Part shown: piece after piece, positions 48,236-60,998 of the stretch
Numbering within the stretch: position 1 is the stretch's first letter
How the letters are laid out: each line of letters opens with the position of its first letter
Assembly: GCA_037389465.1 (NCBI GenBank)
Contig: JAZARR010000101.1
Span: forward strand, 48,552 to 112,551
DNA length: 64,000 nucleotides
Origin: Baylisascaris procyonis
Lineage: Eukaryota > Nematoda > Chromadorea > Rhabditida > Ascarididae
Reading direction: 5' to 3'
Program-made: the position numbers and the translations under genes
The notes under the pieces: generated by a model
The model's database searches: none
Seen by the model: the letters and a program-made list of their open reading frames with translations, nothing else
What the model was told of the DNA's origin: nothing

Positions 48236-51200
48236 CATAAGTTGATCACTAACATTATGTGAAGCTCACTGCAGTTTAGGTGATAACTAGGTATCATGAG
48301 TCTGCTCTTGTCATACCCAACGATGTATTTACAAACTCAGTCGGAAAAGCTCTTCTTACACGACAGTAGAGCGCGTCCCATCACTTGCTTTTCGATTCAT
48401 CGAAATTTTTAGAGGGCCGAGTGATATCAATAAGGAAAAAAGAAGAAGCACCAATCCCACAAGGGTAGCGCACCATATCGAAGCCTCTTTTCTGATGCAG
48501 TTGTGAAGATATTTCCAACCATTCTTAAGACGATGCTAAGCGTCCCATGCCATCCATGTCTTGATGTCTTAGAGATTAAATTACGAGGCGCTTCTCTTGT
48601 TCTGAATCAATAGATAGGTATTGGTTGATAAAAGCATAGCGTCAGCGGAATTGGAAAATTTGCGCTTCTCCCCAAATCTGAAAAAATTTTCATCTTTCAC
48701 AGTTGTTCCATGGCACATCTACACTGCAAAGACAATGTGAAGCGAGCAAGTAATTTAGAATGTCAGGTGATAATCGTCTGGCTGTTCGAATAGCTTAATA
48801 ATTCTTCTTGATTGATGGACACAGAAGTTTGTAGATTTGAACATTCAAAATTTCTTCACATATACGGCTAGCAGAACTGTTCTAGCCTTTAAACTTCACT
48901 ATAAATACATCTTTTTCGCACATTCTAGGGAGATAAAATGGCAAATAAATGAACCTTCTCACCTCATGTGAGCCAACTTTAATAAGTCGTAATTTCTCAC
49001 CGAACTCACAAGAACTTTCGCCGCTGCTAAGAATACAACTTTCTTGTCTTGATTTGGACTTCCTTCATTTTCGCTCCCTCAAACACATCATTGTTTTCAA
49101 AGTCGTGACTGCTATAAGTAGTAGTCTCGAAATCAAACGATTGCGGGCTAATGCAGAAAGCATGCCATTTGTAAAGGCCTGTTCATACCCAATCAGTTAG
49201 ATACCATAAGTCGATAATGCGAATATGGAAATAAAATTTGAACTGGAAAACAGTGTACATTAAAAAAAAATTTTTTTTGCATGTTTAACACTTTGTGATA
49301 ATTTTACCTTATTTTGCATCAAACTTTTGATGATTTCATTCGCCGCCTAATGATGAATCTTTATCTTAGTGCTCTAATGGAATTTGAAAGCTATTCTTCA
49401 CTCATCAGTTTTACTCATAATTGATGGCTTATTTTCATAATGGCATTAAATGACACCTACGAGAGCTCGTTTTCCTGTGCTTTTTTCGTTATTCATATCG
49501 TCAACAGGAAATCCGGTGGCGACAATAAGTATGAGGAAATGAGAAATAAGAAGCAGACATCCGTTGTATTCTTCAATTGTTACCATGCGATTAGCAAAAT
49601 TACAAACAATTCCACGAATGCGCATACACTACTTAGTCATTTAGAGCGGTCTCTATCGTAATTACGGGAAATTATCGCTGCGTTTGCCGAATCACAGTAA
49701 TTTTTGGAAAAGACTGCCAAGCGGCCTGTCTACAGCATTTATACTATCAAGAAACGCGCATCAGAGATAAACTCAATCAGCGACTAAATTCAAGTCGCTA
49801 TTCGAATAACTAATGAACAAGACAGCATCAGTGCTATGAATGCCTGTTTTTGATCAATACGAAGGATTGCACAAGTGAAGGAATAAGTCACCCGAAAAAG
49901 GAAAGCAAGTTAGAGTGGGTATTCTAATCGGAGAGAAAAAACTTCAGGAAATTCCATGACCTAGAACATATGGCATGGATCAACCAAAGAAACTAAACAA
50001 CAATCAATTAAACAACAACATCGCGAACCTAGTGGAATGGGATATTGATAGATACGCAGCCGAATCGGAGATAAGGGCTATCCATGGAAGAGCAAAGTAA
50101 AACCGAAACCGCGGAGAGAAAGAGCAGAAGAAAGTGTGGAATTGAGAAATCACAGGCACTTCATTTCACCAACTTAACTGAGATGAAAACTACTGCTATA
50201 TTCTGGCAAATGAATCAATTAGAAGCATTGGAAACAGATTAAGTTATCAGCGAAATAATCCACACCTATAATATTAACCCAAACAATTAAAGAACTCGAA
50301 AAGACGGTTGGTACAAAATTTAGCAAGTGTTTGATTGGTACGAAAATATATTAGAATTAGAGCAGTAAACCTTGGTTCGTGGTATACAAGTATTTAACGC
50401 TTCTATAAGATTTTCGCATTCTTTTAATGTCACATTTCACCGCTCGCTACCATATCCGAAGAATGCAATACCACAAAAGAAAAATAGCAACCATATCATT
50501 TCGATAGTGAGAGCATTTCTGCATATGAAAACAATGAGTTTCGGTGACAACAACATCATTATTTCTCGAAAATTCAACACTTAGTGCCTCAGATCGACAA
50601 ACGATTTACCGTTGATAGCGATATCGTCGAGCAGCGAGGAGTGAAGTATATTGAGCATTCGAATAAAACGAATCAGGAGAGAGAACCACCAAATGTCATG
50701 TCACATCTCTGCTTTAGTGGATAACCGCTGCTATCTGCATAATCCAGGATCTTATAAATTTCGCTTCGCTCTGGCTTTTCCGCCGTTTTCGCGTCGTTCC
50801 CTTGGTTGAAGCTAACATCTTCTCGCGAGCTGTTCGAAGACGACTAGTCATAGTCATATCGTCGCTGACTGAACCTTTCGTTCAGGTTGTGAACTTGAAC
50901 TCGCTTCAAGTTTTTCCTGGATACAAAGGGTTGCTTTCTTTCCGCATTGTCGCAGCTCTGCCTAGATACACGTCGCTATTTTCGAAATAATTCCGTATCA
51001 CAAGCCATATTTTAGCACCGAGTCATATCTTCTAATGGAATTTTGGTCGTTGTTGCACTCCATCTTACTGATTCGGTACTCCTATTCGAGCGTCACTGCA
51101 ATGGACAGCGTCACTACTCCAGTCAACTGGTCAATCTTTCACGCCTGTTGAACAGCCAGCCTTTCAATACCCTTCGGGAATGACTTCATGACGAAAATTG

Positions 51201-52260
51201 GAGTACGCTGAAATTGCGGGACCTTTGCTGATCCAGCACCGCCACTCAGTTCCGAGGAGATTTTGCACACTTGCTGCGCTCTATTCCGAGCAGTTATCCC
51301 CTCCACTGATTCCTAGTTTCTCTTTGCGTTGCTGGCGCAGTGCCTGAACTGCTTATTTATCCGTTTTTTCTCAAATTGACTTACTATTTGGAGGAAAACA
51401 CTTCCGTAGTCCTTAATGTCCTCTTTCAGGCTACTATTAATGATCAGCGATTACTCTCTAAGCCAGTTTCTTTGTCCAATCTCCAGTTTTTTAAGGTGAA
51501 TATTTTCTGCGGTTTTTTATTTCTTAATTTTACATCATTAAGCTCAATGTTGAAACTTTTAAATGCGCACATCTTCCAATCCTTCACAAACGTGAGCGGA
51601 ATAGAATCTTTTTCAGCGTGGATCTGTTTGAGCGCTTACGCAGGTTGCAGTAAGTTTGCTGAAATATCGCTATGGCCTCAAAATATTCTTAATTAGTTCG
51701 GTTTGTGAAGCATTTCCAAGTACCGCTTGTTTGTGAAAGGATTACTGGCATTCTCTGATAATTTAATAATCTCTTCGATAAAACATATTGCGAAACGATG
51801 AACTTTCAACATCGACATCAGCATCGTACGATAAAATTGGTAGTTCGATGCTGAGCATTCATAAACGAGGTGATTATCCACACGCTAACTGCCGCATGAA
51901 TATGCCGCTAGCGCGTCCTCCGTAGCTTCTTCGCAGGTATTGAATATGACGATATTCAAGTGCTTCTCTTCATGGATCTCGACCTCTTCTATCGCTCACA
52001 CTAGTTTTCCCTGGAACGCTATTTGCGAGCCTACCTCTTCATTCATATGACACGGTTCTTTCGTCACGGACGGTGCGGACCTCAGGTTTTCAAACGTCCT
52101 TGAAGGGCTATGGAGGACTTCTTTGCAAGCAGGGCCTCTTCCAGATAAAGATTAATAGAGTTCCCGTCCTTCTGCCTTTCGCAATTGTAGGTGAAGGAAT
52201 TTCCACCAACATGACCTTCACAGCTGCAGGTACATGCGCATACCTATGTATAAATACGAA

Positions 52261-52262
<2 letters not shown>
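48236..52262. other. 4 kb without a recognisable gene
   Basis: Mostly AT-rich. From 50750 to 51330 G+C rises and several frames of 40-60 codons are open on the plus strand (for example LLNSQPFNTLRE ending at 51182). None was recognised and splice phases were not resolved. The 118-codon frame at 51340-51696 has no domain. Confidence 0.45.

Positions 52263-52297
<35 letters not shown>
52263..52297. repeat. (TA)n microsatellite
   Basis: About 17 TA units. A C-rich run follows at 52314-52331. Both lengthen chance open frames around them. Confidence 0.97.
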
Positions 52298-52300
<3 letters not shown>

Positions 52301-52500
52301 GTGGATCCCACAATCCCTCCCCTCCCCCCCCCCAATCGGCCGTCTTTATAATCTTCAGCACCACTGCTGCCAGCATGTACGTGTAGCTCTTGTTGGTGCC
52401 AAAGTGCACTAAATGTAGTCGTGATGATGGCATAAAGTGCCGAAACGTTGAGTAAAATATCTTTATATCGTCGCTTCTGTTTTTCGCCTTGAACAAGTGT
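52298..52500 (+). repeat. Possible Penelope-like element 3' end
   Basis: GTGATGATGGCATAAAGTGCCGAAACGTTG-type text lies at 52420-52449 (GATGATGGC, then GTGCCGAAACG). GATGGC...GCCGAAAC closings recur at the 3' ends of Penelope-like elements in many animals, and a similar one is at 32168-32222 behind the reverse transcriptase relic. No coding part is attached, so this would be a 5'-truncated tail. Confidence 0.4.
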
Positions 52501-53238
52501 ATCATTATTGCTATCTACCACCGTCACCATGCGCCTTATATGGGAGGGATCACTACAACCAATCTCATTGGTGCGATACACCAACACTTCAAATTTGAAA
52601 AACCCGACAAAAATACATCACTAGCAGCATCTCTCTTTGCGGCTCAGGCTGTGATTATTTCGAGACAAAAAATTAGTGAAATATGGAGCCTGTTGTTCGC
52701 ATGTTTCCCGTTTATCGCATAGGAGGGTGAAGCACCAGACACTAAGATATGAGATGGTAACGCATGACGTCAATTTCAATCCTTCCGGACATACTCTTTT
52801 CACCGCTTCATGAGCCAGTCCTATTCATTCAGCGTGAAAAATTACTCTCCTCGACCACTTGCACTCTTTTCTACTTAATTCTTTTTTTTCCAGTGAACTT
52901 TCGTTTTGTGCACTTTGAATCGCTTTCTATTCAGCTCGCCGCTATATCTAATTGTGTTTTTTTTTCTGTGTGATTACATTTCGGTGTCTAACCCCACTGT
53001 TTTTCTCGTCTATTTCCAAAATCACTTCTTGATGCTTCTGAGATATAAAATTCATTCAGTTAGGATGGCTCAACGTTCAGTAAAGTGAAGCATCATATGT
53101 GGATTATGCTGTCACTACTGCTCCACGCTACGCTACCAATGGGCATGAAAAGTTCGGGCATTGCACAGCCGGAGAACTGTAACGCGATATATTCGCAGCA
53201 CGATGTACTTGCGACATGAGACGTATCGTCGAGAATTG
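52501..53238. other. No recognisable gene
   Basis: AT-rich, with chance-length frames in several overlapping phases. Confidence 0.5.
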
Positions 53239-53285
53239 TTCCAGGTAGTATTCCAGGTAATATCTCAGGTAGTATTGATTAGGTG
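53239..53285. repeat. Short imperfect tandem repeat, three units
   Basis: Units of about 13 bp with CAGGTAGTATT, CAGGTAATATC and CAGGTAGTATT follow one another, with a fourth decayed TAGGTGAAG. In the minus frame they give YYL repeats. Confidence 0.7.
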
Positions 53286-56015
53286 AAGTCGAAGAGTGCA
53301 GCCAAGTGAATGAAGTCAGATAGAGAAAAAAGACTGCATAGTTCTTGTGTCTACGCAAGTACTACTTAAATGCTACTTTTTTCGATTGATACCGCTTAAT
53401 GGTATCGAATAATGCTCCATTATACACAGCTTTTCGCTTCATTTAGAAGTCCACTTTTAGCCTTCCTTACTTCCTGGTATGCAGTGTCAGCTCTTCGAAC
53501 AGAGGCTTAGTCTTTCGCTTTCTAATCACAGGATCAGTATGCCCAGAAAGCTTGAATCGTGAAAAAAGCACACGAGTTTATTTGTACCTCACCGAGGCGA
53601 GACTTTTTTCCCCTTAGTTTTTCACCTCCCGCAGAGAGGTGGCACCTATACCATTTAGCAATCCTTGTCGGTAACGTTTGCACAGTGCCTCATCACCCCT
53701 CAAAGCAGATGATGGGATTTTTCACCCGTGAATCCTGCTCTTGGGGAAAATTTGATCAGTGATGCTCCGATGGTCAAAGTCCTACCGTTTTAAGGAGTGA
53801 AATTCAAAATTTTTGATCAAAAGTATAGAAGGTCGCATTTACTTACGCCGAACTACCGGAAACGTCCAAAAGTGGCACCTCGGCTATTTGTCGTTGCTCG
53901 TTTTCGACCCTGTGGTCGGTCCTCAGATTTTAAACTTTCCAGCGTCACCTATGCGCTTCATCAGTTTCCGATAATGCTTCAAATGAAACCTGCTTGCAAC
54001 AGCCTTGCCAACGAAGAAAGCCTCTCGTACGCATTGAGTGCAGGAAGTTCGCCTTCATTCTTTTTCTTTTCAACATGATACTGAAGAAGTTGACTGGAAA
54101 GTTGTGAGTTTCATTACAAACGACGTATTATGCCATTTGCGCATTTCCCATACTCAAAGTCGAGTTGATATATATTCACATAATATTTTTATCTTTAATC
54201 TGGACTCATTAAAGTACTCACCCGCAGAATTTCATGCAACATTTTGAACTCTTGTCTGATGAAATTTCATTTCCTATCAATTTTAATGCTGAAAATTAAC
54301 CTGACGCTCTGTTGTTCACTCAAATTTTGTGAATATTTCTCTAGTACTATATATTGTTGCCTGCTTTCGCATCATTCGAAGAAAGAAATGTTCGTATGCG
54401 AATATTGAGCTTAGCATTATGAGTTGTACAATTATCGCCGTCATGGCAATCATCTCCTTTAATGACAGTATCCTGGGAAACGTCATTACTCCGTGCGAAA
54501 ATCATTTTCGAGATAATGATGAGATGAATAGCGTTTAAGAGGCGATCATTGGTAAGGATAAGTGATCACAATTTCGCTCGAGGCTATTAACAGTTGCAGT
54601 CATCGCTTATTTGCCTCACTTTCTATTTGGAATTATAATGGAAACATCTTCATTCAACTTTTATCCTTCCATATATGGTTCTGAACATTTTTTTTCTCAA
54701 ATCTGAATTAACGAAGAAGTTAAATATATCATCTAAAGAGCAACATTACGAAATTGAGTTTGCAGGACGAAACGAACGGGAACGCTGAGAAGATCACATG
54801 AATGTAGTATCAACATGTCATTGAGGATCCCATCAGCATGTAATTGAGGGAAAACACAAACAATTTCCCCATGGTTTTTTCAATGATAAGAATCGACGAC
54901 GTAGATCGATATATGCGCCGGACGGAACTGTAGGAATGGGAGTGTCTGCTCTATTAAGATGATCTATCTCACAGCGTCAAGTACTTCCGCCAAATAAGTG
55001 AAATTTAATTTGTGCAAATCAATTCTGTGGTTTTCATAATGCACCTCTGAAGCGAGTCATTGAAAATACGCATATTCTACTCCACTACGCTTGATAGAAA
55101 GGCGAAGCTTATTGCAAAGTTGGGTCACATCATCCAACATTTCCGCGTAAATGTTGGCGAAAATCTTTCAGCGCTTTCAAGCGGTTGCTTATTCTAGCAC
55201 TCTTCCTCAAGATTTTTTTTTAAATTGAAGCGTAACGTTCAGCACACTCTTGATGTGTTCTATGAACAGGTTGAGCATTTAGAGTCGGGACACTCCATCT
55301 GATATTTTTTTATGGGAATGCCGACGAAAAGCGATAGCAACGATTGCATTAATGTGTAATTTGCTGCTTTTCATCGTTCAAGGAGTTGTCATCACATGCG
55401 CATTATTGAAAAGAAGAGCTGTCGTACCAAAAAAAAGAAAAGAACAAAGCTGAATGAGGTTTTTGAGCATAGATTTTTAAAGCAAAAAAACTGATCAATA
55501 CTCTAGGCTCCAGTTTCTTTGACGATCTTATTTTCGAAATCTAACGCACTCTATTTCCTTTCCTCTGGAGATATTGCAGTGGAAATCGTAGATTTCATTT
55601 AGCGCAACACATTACGCTACATAGAGGACAGAGTTTGTGAAGATGCTGTTGCCATTGGGTTTTCAAGACAACTTCATTTTGAAGCAATATCAAAAGCAGA
55701 CTCTGTAACCGTTCATTCTAGAGAAGCTCAACGCTGAGACGGAAACTGGTAGTGTACTTTTCAGGTTGGTGGAATAATTTGTGATAGCTATCTCATAATC
55801 ATCCACAGTAAAGGTTTGGTATATTTGCAGCGTTCGTTTCTGTGCACTTCCAACAAAATCGGAGCTCTCTTGTTTCTCATCGCCACCCGCGGCAGAACAT
55901 GTTTGTGTTCAGCCCCACATTTATGGGACATTTTAATGCATTATCGCTCAACCCACACAAGCACATCGTGATGGCTCCGGCTAAGAATGCTGGTGCTCTT
56001 ACAGCACTTCTTTCA
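53286..56015. other. No recognisable gene
   Basis: AT-rich, with no recognised coding or RNA content. Confidence 0.5.
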
Positions 56016-56613
56016 TCAAAACACATATACAGGCTTTGGATATAGGGGGCTCACAACAGCGCTTTTTTCAGGCGGCACGGCAACGCGTGCTATTTTGCTT
56101 AGAAATTTGTTGACACCCTTAGTGTCAGCTGAAATCAGGTCTAGCTTAGTTATTAAGAAATAGCTAGCTGATTTGGCCGGTAGAACCACCGCATGCACCT
56201 ATGATAGGTTTCACTTCGTACCTTCGAGGATCGATGGTGCTAAGAACTTCCGCATATAGGTGACGTGTTCTAATTGATGTATCGAAGAATGTTGACGGAA
56301 AGGAACGGGAACTAGAAGTGCGCGTTATCAACAAATTGACAGCGTCCACTTTGAGTGCAATATCCTTCTCAGTTTTATGGACTTGATCTAAGCGATTTTT
56401 GAATCTATGCTATGGACGTCTTGCAGAATGACCGAAACTTATATGTCTGCGACTGACCAATTGATGATGTTGCCAATATGAGTGAATGACAAACTTTCTA
56501 CAGTTGTCAAAAATTGAGATCCTATTCAATGTATACTTTGCAGTTTCTTTCAATGATCGTGAAGGTATTTCTTCTTCATAATTCATCCAACTGAACAGTA
56601 TGTTAATTAAATT
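56016..56613 (-). CDS. Candidate terminal exons of an unrecognised protein with a helical, charged segment
   Basis: On the minus strand a frame open from 56438 to 56199 reads ILQDVHSIDSKNRLDQVHKT, EKDIALKVDAVNLLI (charged, coiled-coil-like), then TRHLYAEVLSTIDPRRYEVK. It ends at the donor CATAG|GTGCAT. A 70-bp intron closes with cctgatttcag. The exon 56128-56016 matches phase (one base left over) and reads ADTKGVNKFLSKIARVAV to PKPVYVF and TGA. Upstream, behind a strong acceptor (gcgtatttcag), 56613-56413 is open in a different frame (NLINILFSWMNYEEE..., CRKFVIHSYWQHH). The two frames overlap by 26 bases with no clear intron, so there may be a frameshift or an unseen splice. No family recognised. 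Small introns and phase agreement raise it above background. Confidence 0.37.
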
Positions 56614-57302
56614 CTGAAATACGCATTCATTTCAGAGCATTCCGTTGATTTCACAGCAAAGTTCTGCCATCTGCATTATAGCTGTGGAATGAAGATGACG
56701 TGCGACACATTTACATGAATACAACAAAAGTGCTCTAAAGGTGTCGTTGGTGATGATAGCAAAAAACTATTTCCAATACATCGAATCTCATGAGTCTGTG
56801 CAACGCTTGAAATAGCCGATGAATCTTGCGAAGTACCCAGAGCGAGCGCAACCCAAATTGATGACATATAGTTCTTTCGGCGGTCCTTCGAAATTGCTTG
56901 AGAGGCAAGAGATTTTTGCATTTTCGGCTTGAAGAAGAATGTACATTTAGAATGAGCATAGGAACGAGAGAGGCGCAGCGCCACCTGGTGAAAGAATGGT
57001 TTTTCTATGTTTGTCCTTTTCTGCCTATGTCCGTGGCGTATATGGGAGCGTATCTGTTAGTGTCTGGCATGAGAGAGTCTGTGTGTGCTCTTTTCATCAG
57101 CATGAAACTTGCTAGGCACGATTTCTAATGCAAGAAAGCTCCAGGATTTGGGATTCATTTTTGGTAGATTATCAATTGACGAGTTACATCAGTCTGTCAC
57201 TTGATGTACGAAAACTGTAGGCCGTTACCCCCTTGAGTCCGAAACAACACCCTTTTTTTGGTGGTTCATACTGCTCAACCCATATCGACTGATTGTTGCA
57301 GA
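56614..57302. other. No firm feature; signal-peptide-like minus frame
   Basis: The minus frame around 56860 reads MSSIWVALALG before a GTACTT, which could be a first exon of the downstream minus model, but the phase (1) does not fit the phase-0 acceptor at 56613. Overlapping frames of 70-100 codons on both strands (56676-57128) are otherwise unrecognised. Confidence 0.3.
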
Positions 57303-57553
57303 GTCATTTTCCCTGTTTCATTTTTCCTTTGTTTTGTCTAGATAGTTGGTTGTTTATCGTTTTATATGAAGGTGAAAACTCACTTGGCGTAAATGCAGTT
57401 GATGTGTTTCACCGTTACGCTTTGTTGACGCGGAATTACTTTATACACCACTTTCAGCGAGATGCGGCAATGCTTAAGGTCTACTGTCGAGATGCTGATA
57501 CAGTTCTTAACAAAGATTTAGTGGACTTCGCTCTCAGCCTCACCTTCACGTAG
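57303..57553 (+). CDS. Exon-like open frame, unrecognised
   Basis: Two acceptors in the same frame precede it: tgattgttgcag at 57302 and cctttgttttgtctag at 57341. The frame reads a hydrophobic stretch (CFIFPLFCLDSWLFIVLYEG), then SLGVNAVDVFHRYALLTR, KVYCRDADTVLNKDLVDF and stops at 57553. Mixed hydrophobic-to-charged composition looks like protein. No upstream exon was joined and no poly(A) signal lies close (the first AATAAA is at 57714). No domain recognised. Confidence 0.3.
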
Positions 57554-59210
57554 TATGGTTTTTTTCTGCTTTTTTTTGAAAGACTGTATTCGTCCTTTTC
57601 TGTTGAAGATGTTCAATTCTATTAGCACTACGAAGTTTTTTTGTTGTTTTGTTCATGTTGCATTTCGAAGTGTTTAATTCCAAAATTTTATGCACTTTAT
57701 CGTTTCATTATTCAATAAAGGCATTTGATTGCTTCTCTATAAATGGCACTAGTTCCTCTATTCCCAATTATGACTATAGTATAGCACAAAACGATTCTAA
57801 CAGTAATGATTCAAATCGCAACAATATTATAATTTCTCTCATTACTGTTTTTAATCATTATTCTCATTATTATTGTTCACTGTTCTTGTCATTGGCATTA
57901 TCAGTGATTATCATGCAACGGCGAGCATTGTTATTTCATTTATTGCTACTTTTGTTGTTATCGGTTTTCTTAAGAGTGCTATCATGTAATGAACACCGTT
58001 ACCGCTACCATTGAATTTGCAATTATTAAACCTGCAGTTTGAAGTCACCGTCGTTGTTACATTTATCTAAATTTAGCAGTTAACTATCCCACAAGCGACA
58101 TGAGCTGTAGCCGAAATATTGTAACGATTACTAGTCAACTTTATTTGACCTAAGAACGTTCTTTTTGAGTTGTGAAGAAGATGTTCACAGCGGTCATGCG
58201 CATCAAAGTTCTTGGGTCCAAACACTGCCATTAAGTAAAGAGGTTCGCGGCTGAAAAACGTAATTTAGGCTACGCTATTTAATTATGTTATGGCCTTTAT
58301 ATCATGAGTGATGCAGTTGCTAGTGCTTTTGGTTGACGAGTTTTTGCGTTGACTGATGAAATTGCCAAAATTATTGGCAAAAAGTTGATGACGTTTGAGA
58401 GTTGGCAGTTCGAGGGTCACAGAATGCTGTTGCTTCAAATTTTAGTCACCTGTCGTTACATGCATGAGCACCTCCAATTTTCTTGCTCGTCGCTCGTGTG
58501 ATGTGAAGCGGCCAATCTGAAACATTTTGCATTTGTAGTCAATATTTACTTTATTCGCGCTATTTGCAAAGAATATGAAAGTTCTCTTCGAAATTTGCAA
58601 AGTCAGTGAATAAAACTGCGCTACTGGAGATCATCGAACTAATCATATTGGCTCAATAAACAATCGTTGTTTATAGTTTTCATTTCATATATGATTATTG
58701 AGGTGTTGAATGTGGTAAATGCAAAAGCGCAATTGCGCTTCCGGTGATGTGAGTTTCATTCGAATAAGCTCATAGAACGGCTTGTTCACATAAACGCAAA
58801 TATGTTGCTTGTAATTGCGAATAACATATCGCATTGCTGATTTTATGTCTTGTTAAATTCGTTGCCTAGAAACGAATCGTAGCAAAACAACAGAGAATAT
58901 TATGCGGATTAAATTGGCTTTTATGAAGGATTCGGTAATAGGAATAGTAGCATTTAAATTGAAGAGTTTTCTGTTTTTCTGTCTACAGCAATTCACTCCT
59001 TCGCCAGTTTCCATCTAATCCTTTATAAATTTATATTTTTAAAGTGTATTGTCGGGGTTCGCGTCCGTGCGCATGTATCTAGTATCTATCTATTGGCTTA
59101 CCCTGTGGCCTTATGTCTGGGCTCTATGAATCTAGGTAGCGAATTTTTTTTAGATAGGGAATTTATTAGGCACAATCGGTAATCACAGGCTGATCTCTTA
59201 TATACTCGAT
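57554..59210. other. No recognisable gene
   Basis: AT-rich, with simple-sequence-like TTATT/ATTAT stretches from 57650 to 58000, which give long but low-complexity frames. Confidence 0.5.
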
Positions 59211-59339
59211 ATGCGCAAAATTCGCATGTCGTTTGCGGTCGCTCTTATCCTATTAAGTATCGGTCACGTCGCATTGAACGTTAGGAAGCCTGAAACTTTT
59301 GCAGAAGACATAGAGTCGGCCGAACCGGGTAAAAAATAA
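59211..59339 (+). CDS. Small secreted-protein ORF or first exon with signal peptide
   Basis: ATG at 59211 follows a TATA-like cttatatactcg. The 42-codon frame starts MRKIRM, then a hydrophobic core SFAVALILLSIGHVA, a classical signal peptide with cleavage possible after VA or ALN. A hydrophilic KPETFAEDIESAEPGKK follows to TAA. A donor-like CCGG|GTAAAA at 59328/59329 (phase 1) suggests it may instead be a first exon. Possible partners are an acceptor at 59674 (tttgtttattcgcag) or at 60479 (ttttttgccag). Either way it overlaps or encloses the minus-strand candidate, so one of the two models may be wrong. No family recognised. Confidence 0.35.
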   Translation: MRKIRMSFAVALILLSIGHVALNVRKPETFAEDIESAEPGKK

Positions 59340-59361
59340 TCTCATTATTCCTTATGCTTTA

Positions 59362-59959
59362 TTATCTCTTCGCCATATGGTACTCATGACTGGATTTGTG
59401 GGCGGGTTGTAGAAACGCATATCCGGCTAGCTCAGCTGACATGCTTTTCCATCCGTTTGCGCTGCAAGGGTGCACGAATTCGCCTTCACAATGACGACAG
59501 CCATCTATGTGCACCACCTCAGTGCAACCTTTCACGTCTACTATTTTCCACATCCTGGATATAACGTACCCTCTCGGTAGCACTTATTTATGGTTACTAA
59601 CTAATTTACGTACAAATAGGAGACTAGAAGCAACAAGAAGTCGAATTTAGGCTTTGTTTATTCGCAGTGTTGCACATTTCCTTTCGCTATGGCCTTTACC
59701 TAATCGGTAGTCCGAGTCCGCAGCTAAATCTCAAACAATGTCCTTTCAGCACCCATTCCACTCCTGATTTTGCTTCAAATGTCTCCTCCTTTCGTCCTAA
59801 CTTTTCATCTGTTGAAACTTTCACATTGAACGAGTAATTCCTATATTCCCCGGTCGTTGGGAGGATGAGCTGCTGATGATTGCATCGTGGACAGGTTATA
59901 CAGCTTTTTTGAAGCACCGTGAGAGCCGCTGGCGTACATAAGGTGGAGTCGTGCACCAT
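59362..59959 (-). CDS. Candidate Cys-rich protein, two joined 3' exons
   Basis: Exon 59959-59700 follows an acceptor-like cataacttag. It reads STLCTPAALTVLQKSCITC, PRCNHQQLIL, then the charged NVKVSTDEKLGRKEETFEA and WVLKGHCLRFSCGLG, and ends at the good donor TTAG|GTAAAG. A 145-bp intron ends in gttatatccag. Exon 59554-59362 matches phase exactly and reads MWKIVDVKGCTEVVHIDGCR, HCEGEFVHPCSANGWK to HMAKR and TAA. AATAAA overlaps the stop (59357-59362). About ten Cys residues suggest an extracellular, disulphide-bonded protein. Third-position G+C is above the local average. A further exon, 60998-60926 (GSFNGSHRRSRKNWGSMTEG), ends in phase 0 at a GTAAGC donor and could join the first exon. No signal peptide or family was found, so the start is unknown. 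Confidence 0.45.
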
Positions 59960-60925
59960 CTAAGTTATGTAATGTGGTCCTCTCATCTCATCGATAGTTG
60001 CTGATGCGGAGCTCAAAGATATCATACTTTTCACGAATTGAGATTGCCCTTTTTTTAAATTATTCAAAGTAGCCACACGCAGACAAAGCAGTGTTTACGA
60101 CATTCAATGTCCCATCTACAAGCTACCGTAGTTTTTTCCCCTTTTTTTCAAAAAAAGAACGGTGCTGAAGCACTTGATATCTGAATGGTTGGACTTTTTT
60201 TTGCGCGCGAAAGCAAGATGTTACGTGTTCACTAAGTTAATTCCAATTTTTCGCGATTCCACTTCGTTTGCGTGCATGCGATTGCTAACGGGATTTTGAC
60301 TTACTTTATCTCGTCAGAGGAGATACTCAATGCCTCTTGTCGCCGAGCAATCTTCTTTACTCTCTGCTAATAATTCTACAAATTAAGCCACAAATCTGCC
60401 ATACTTCGCTAATTCGGCTACACAATATAGATGCAATAAAAGCAGCTCACTAGGAAATCCTTCCATCTTTTTTTGCCAGGCTACGCGCCCGCTTGCCGGG
60501 GATTTCGATCACTGCCTTTGGCAAAACTGTGAGCGGCGAAGCGACTTTTGTTATCCACTTAGATAGTCATCAGCCCACCAACGCCATTAGTCAGCACTCC
60601 GCATCGGCAACCAGGTTAGTAAATCATAGCTCCCCTCTCATTTGGCTTCGCACCTCTGTGGAGTTCTTTTTTTTTAAGTCGGGGTTTACAATGTACATTA
60701 TGATAGCCTCTTTTATTGCGCATATATTTTATTATGTCTACCTGGCAGTGAAGCTTGATCTGGCCTAAAATTTGATGGGTAAAAGCTCTACCACTTTTTT
60801 GCGTCTTATTCCTGCCAGCTTTCAGTGCCGCTGAGTAGCACTTTGCAATAAACGTCTTCCGCATTAAGCTCAGCTGCCTGAGCTGAGTGTTTATCGCTCA
60901 CCTTCGTCCTCCCGTATTCGCTTAC
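59960..60925. other. Probable intron of the minus candidate; conflicting plus-strand exon signals
   Basis: On the plus strand 60480-60614 is a 135-nt open block between a strong acceptor (ttttttgccag) and a donor (CCAG|GTTAGT), phase 2 at both ends. It could join 60819 onward (acceptor attcctgccag), giving a stop and an AATAAA at 60848. This conflicts with the minus model here. A 7-bp-arm palindrome (agctcagctgcctgagct) lies at 60876-60893. Confidence 0.3.
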
Positions 60926-60998
60926 CCTTCCCTGTCTCCCCTCCGTCATGCTCCCCCAATTCTTTCTCGATCGTCTGTGGCTTCCGTTAAAAGAGCCC

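Noticed and set aside
52108..52587. 159-codon minus-strand open frame
   Set aside because: It is held open by the (TA)n tract (Tyr-Ile run) and the C-rich run (Gly/Arg-rich part); the rest has no recognisable domain.
60480..60614. 135-nt plus-strand exon with good splice signals
   Set aside because: Not annotated separately because its phase (2) does not fit the signal-peptide exon (phase 1), and it conflicts with the minus-strand model; reported in the interval entry and findings.
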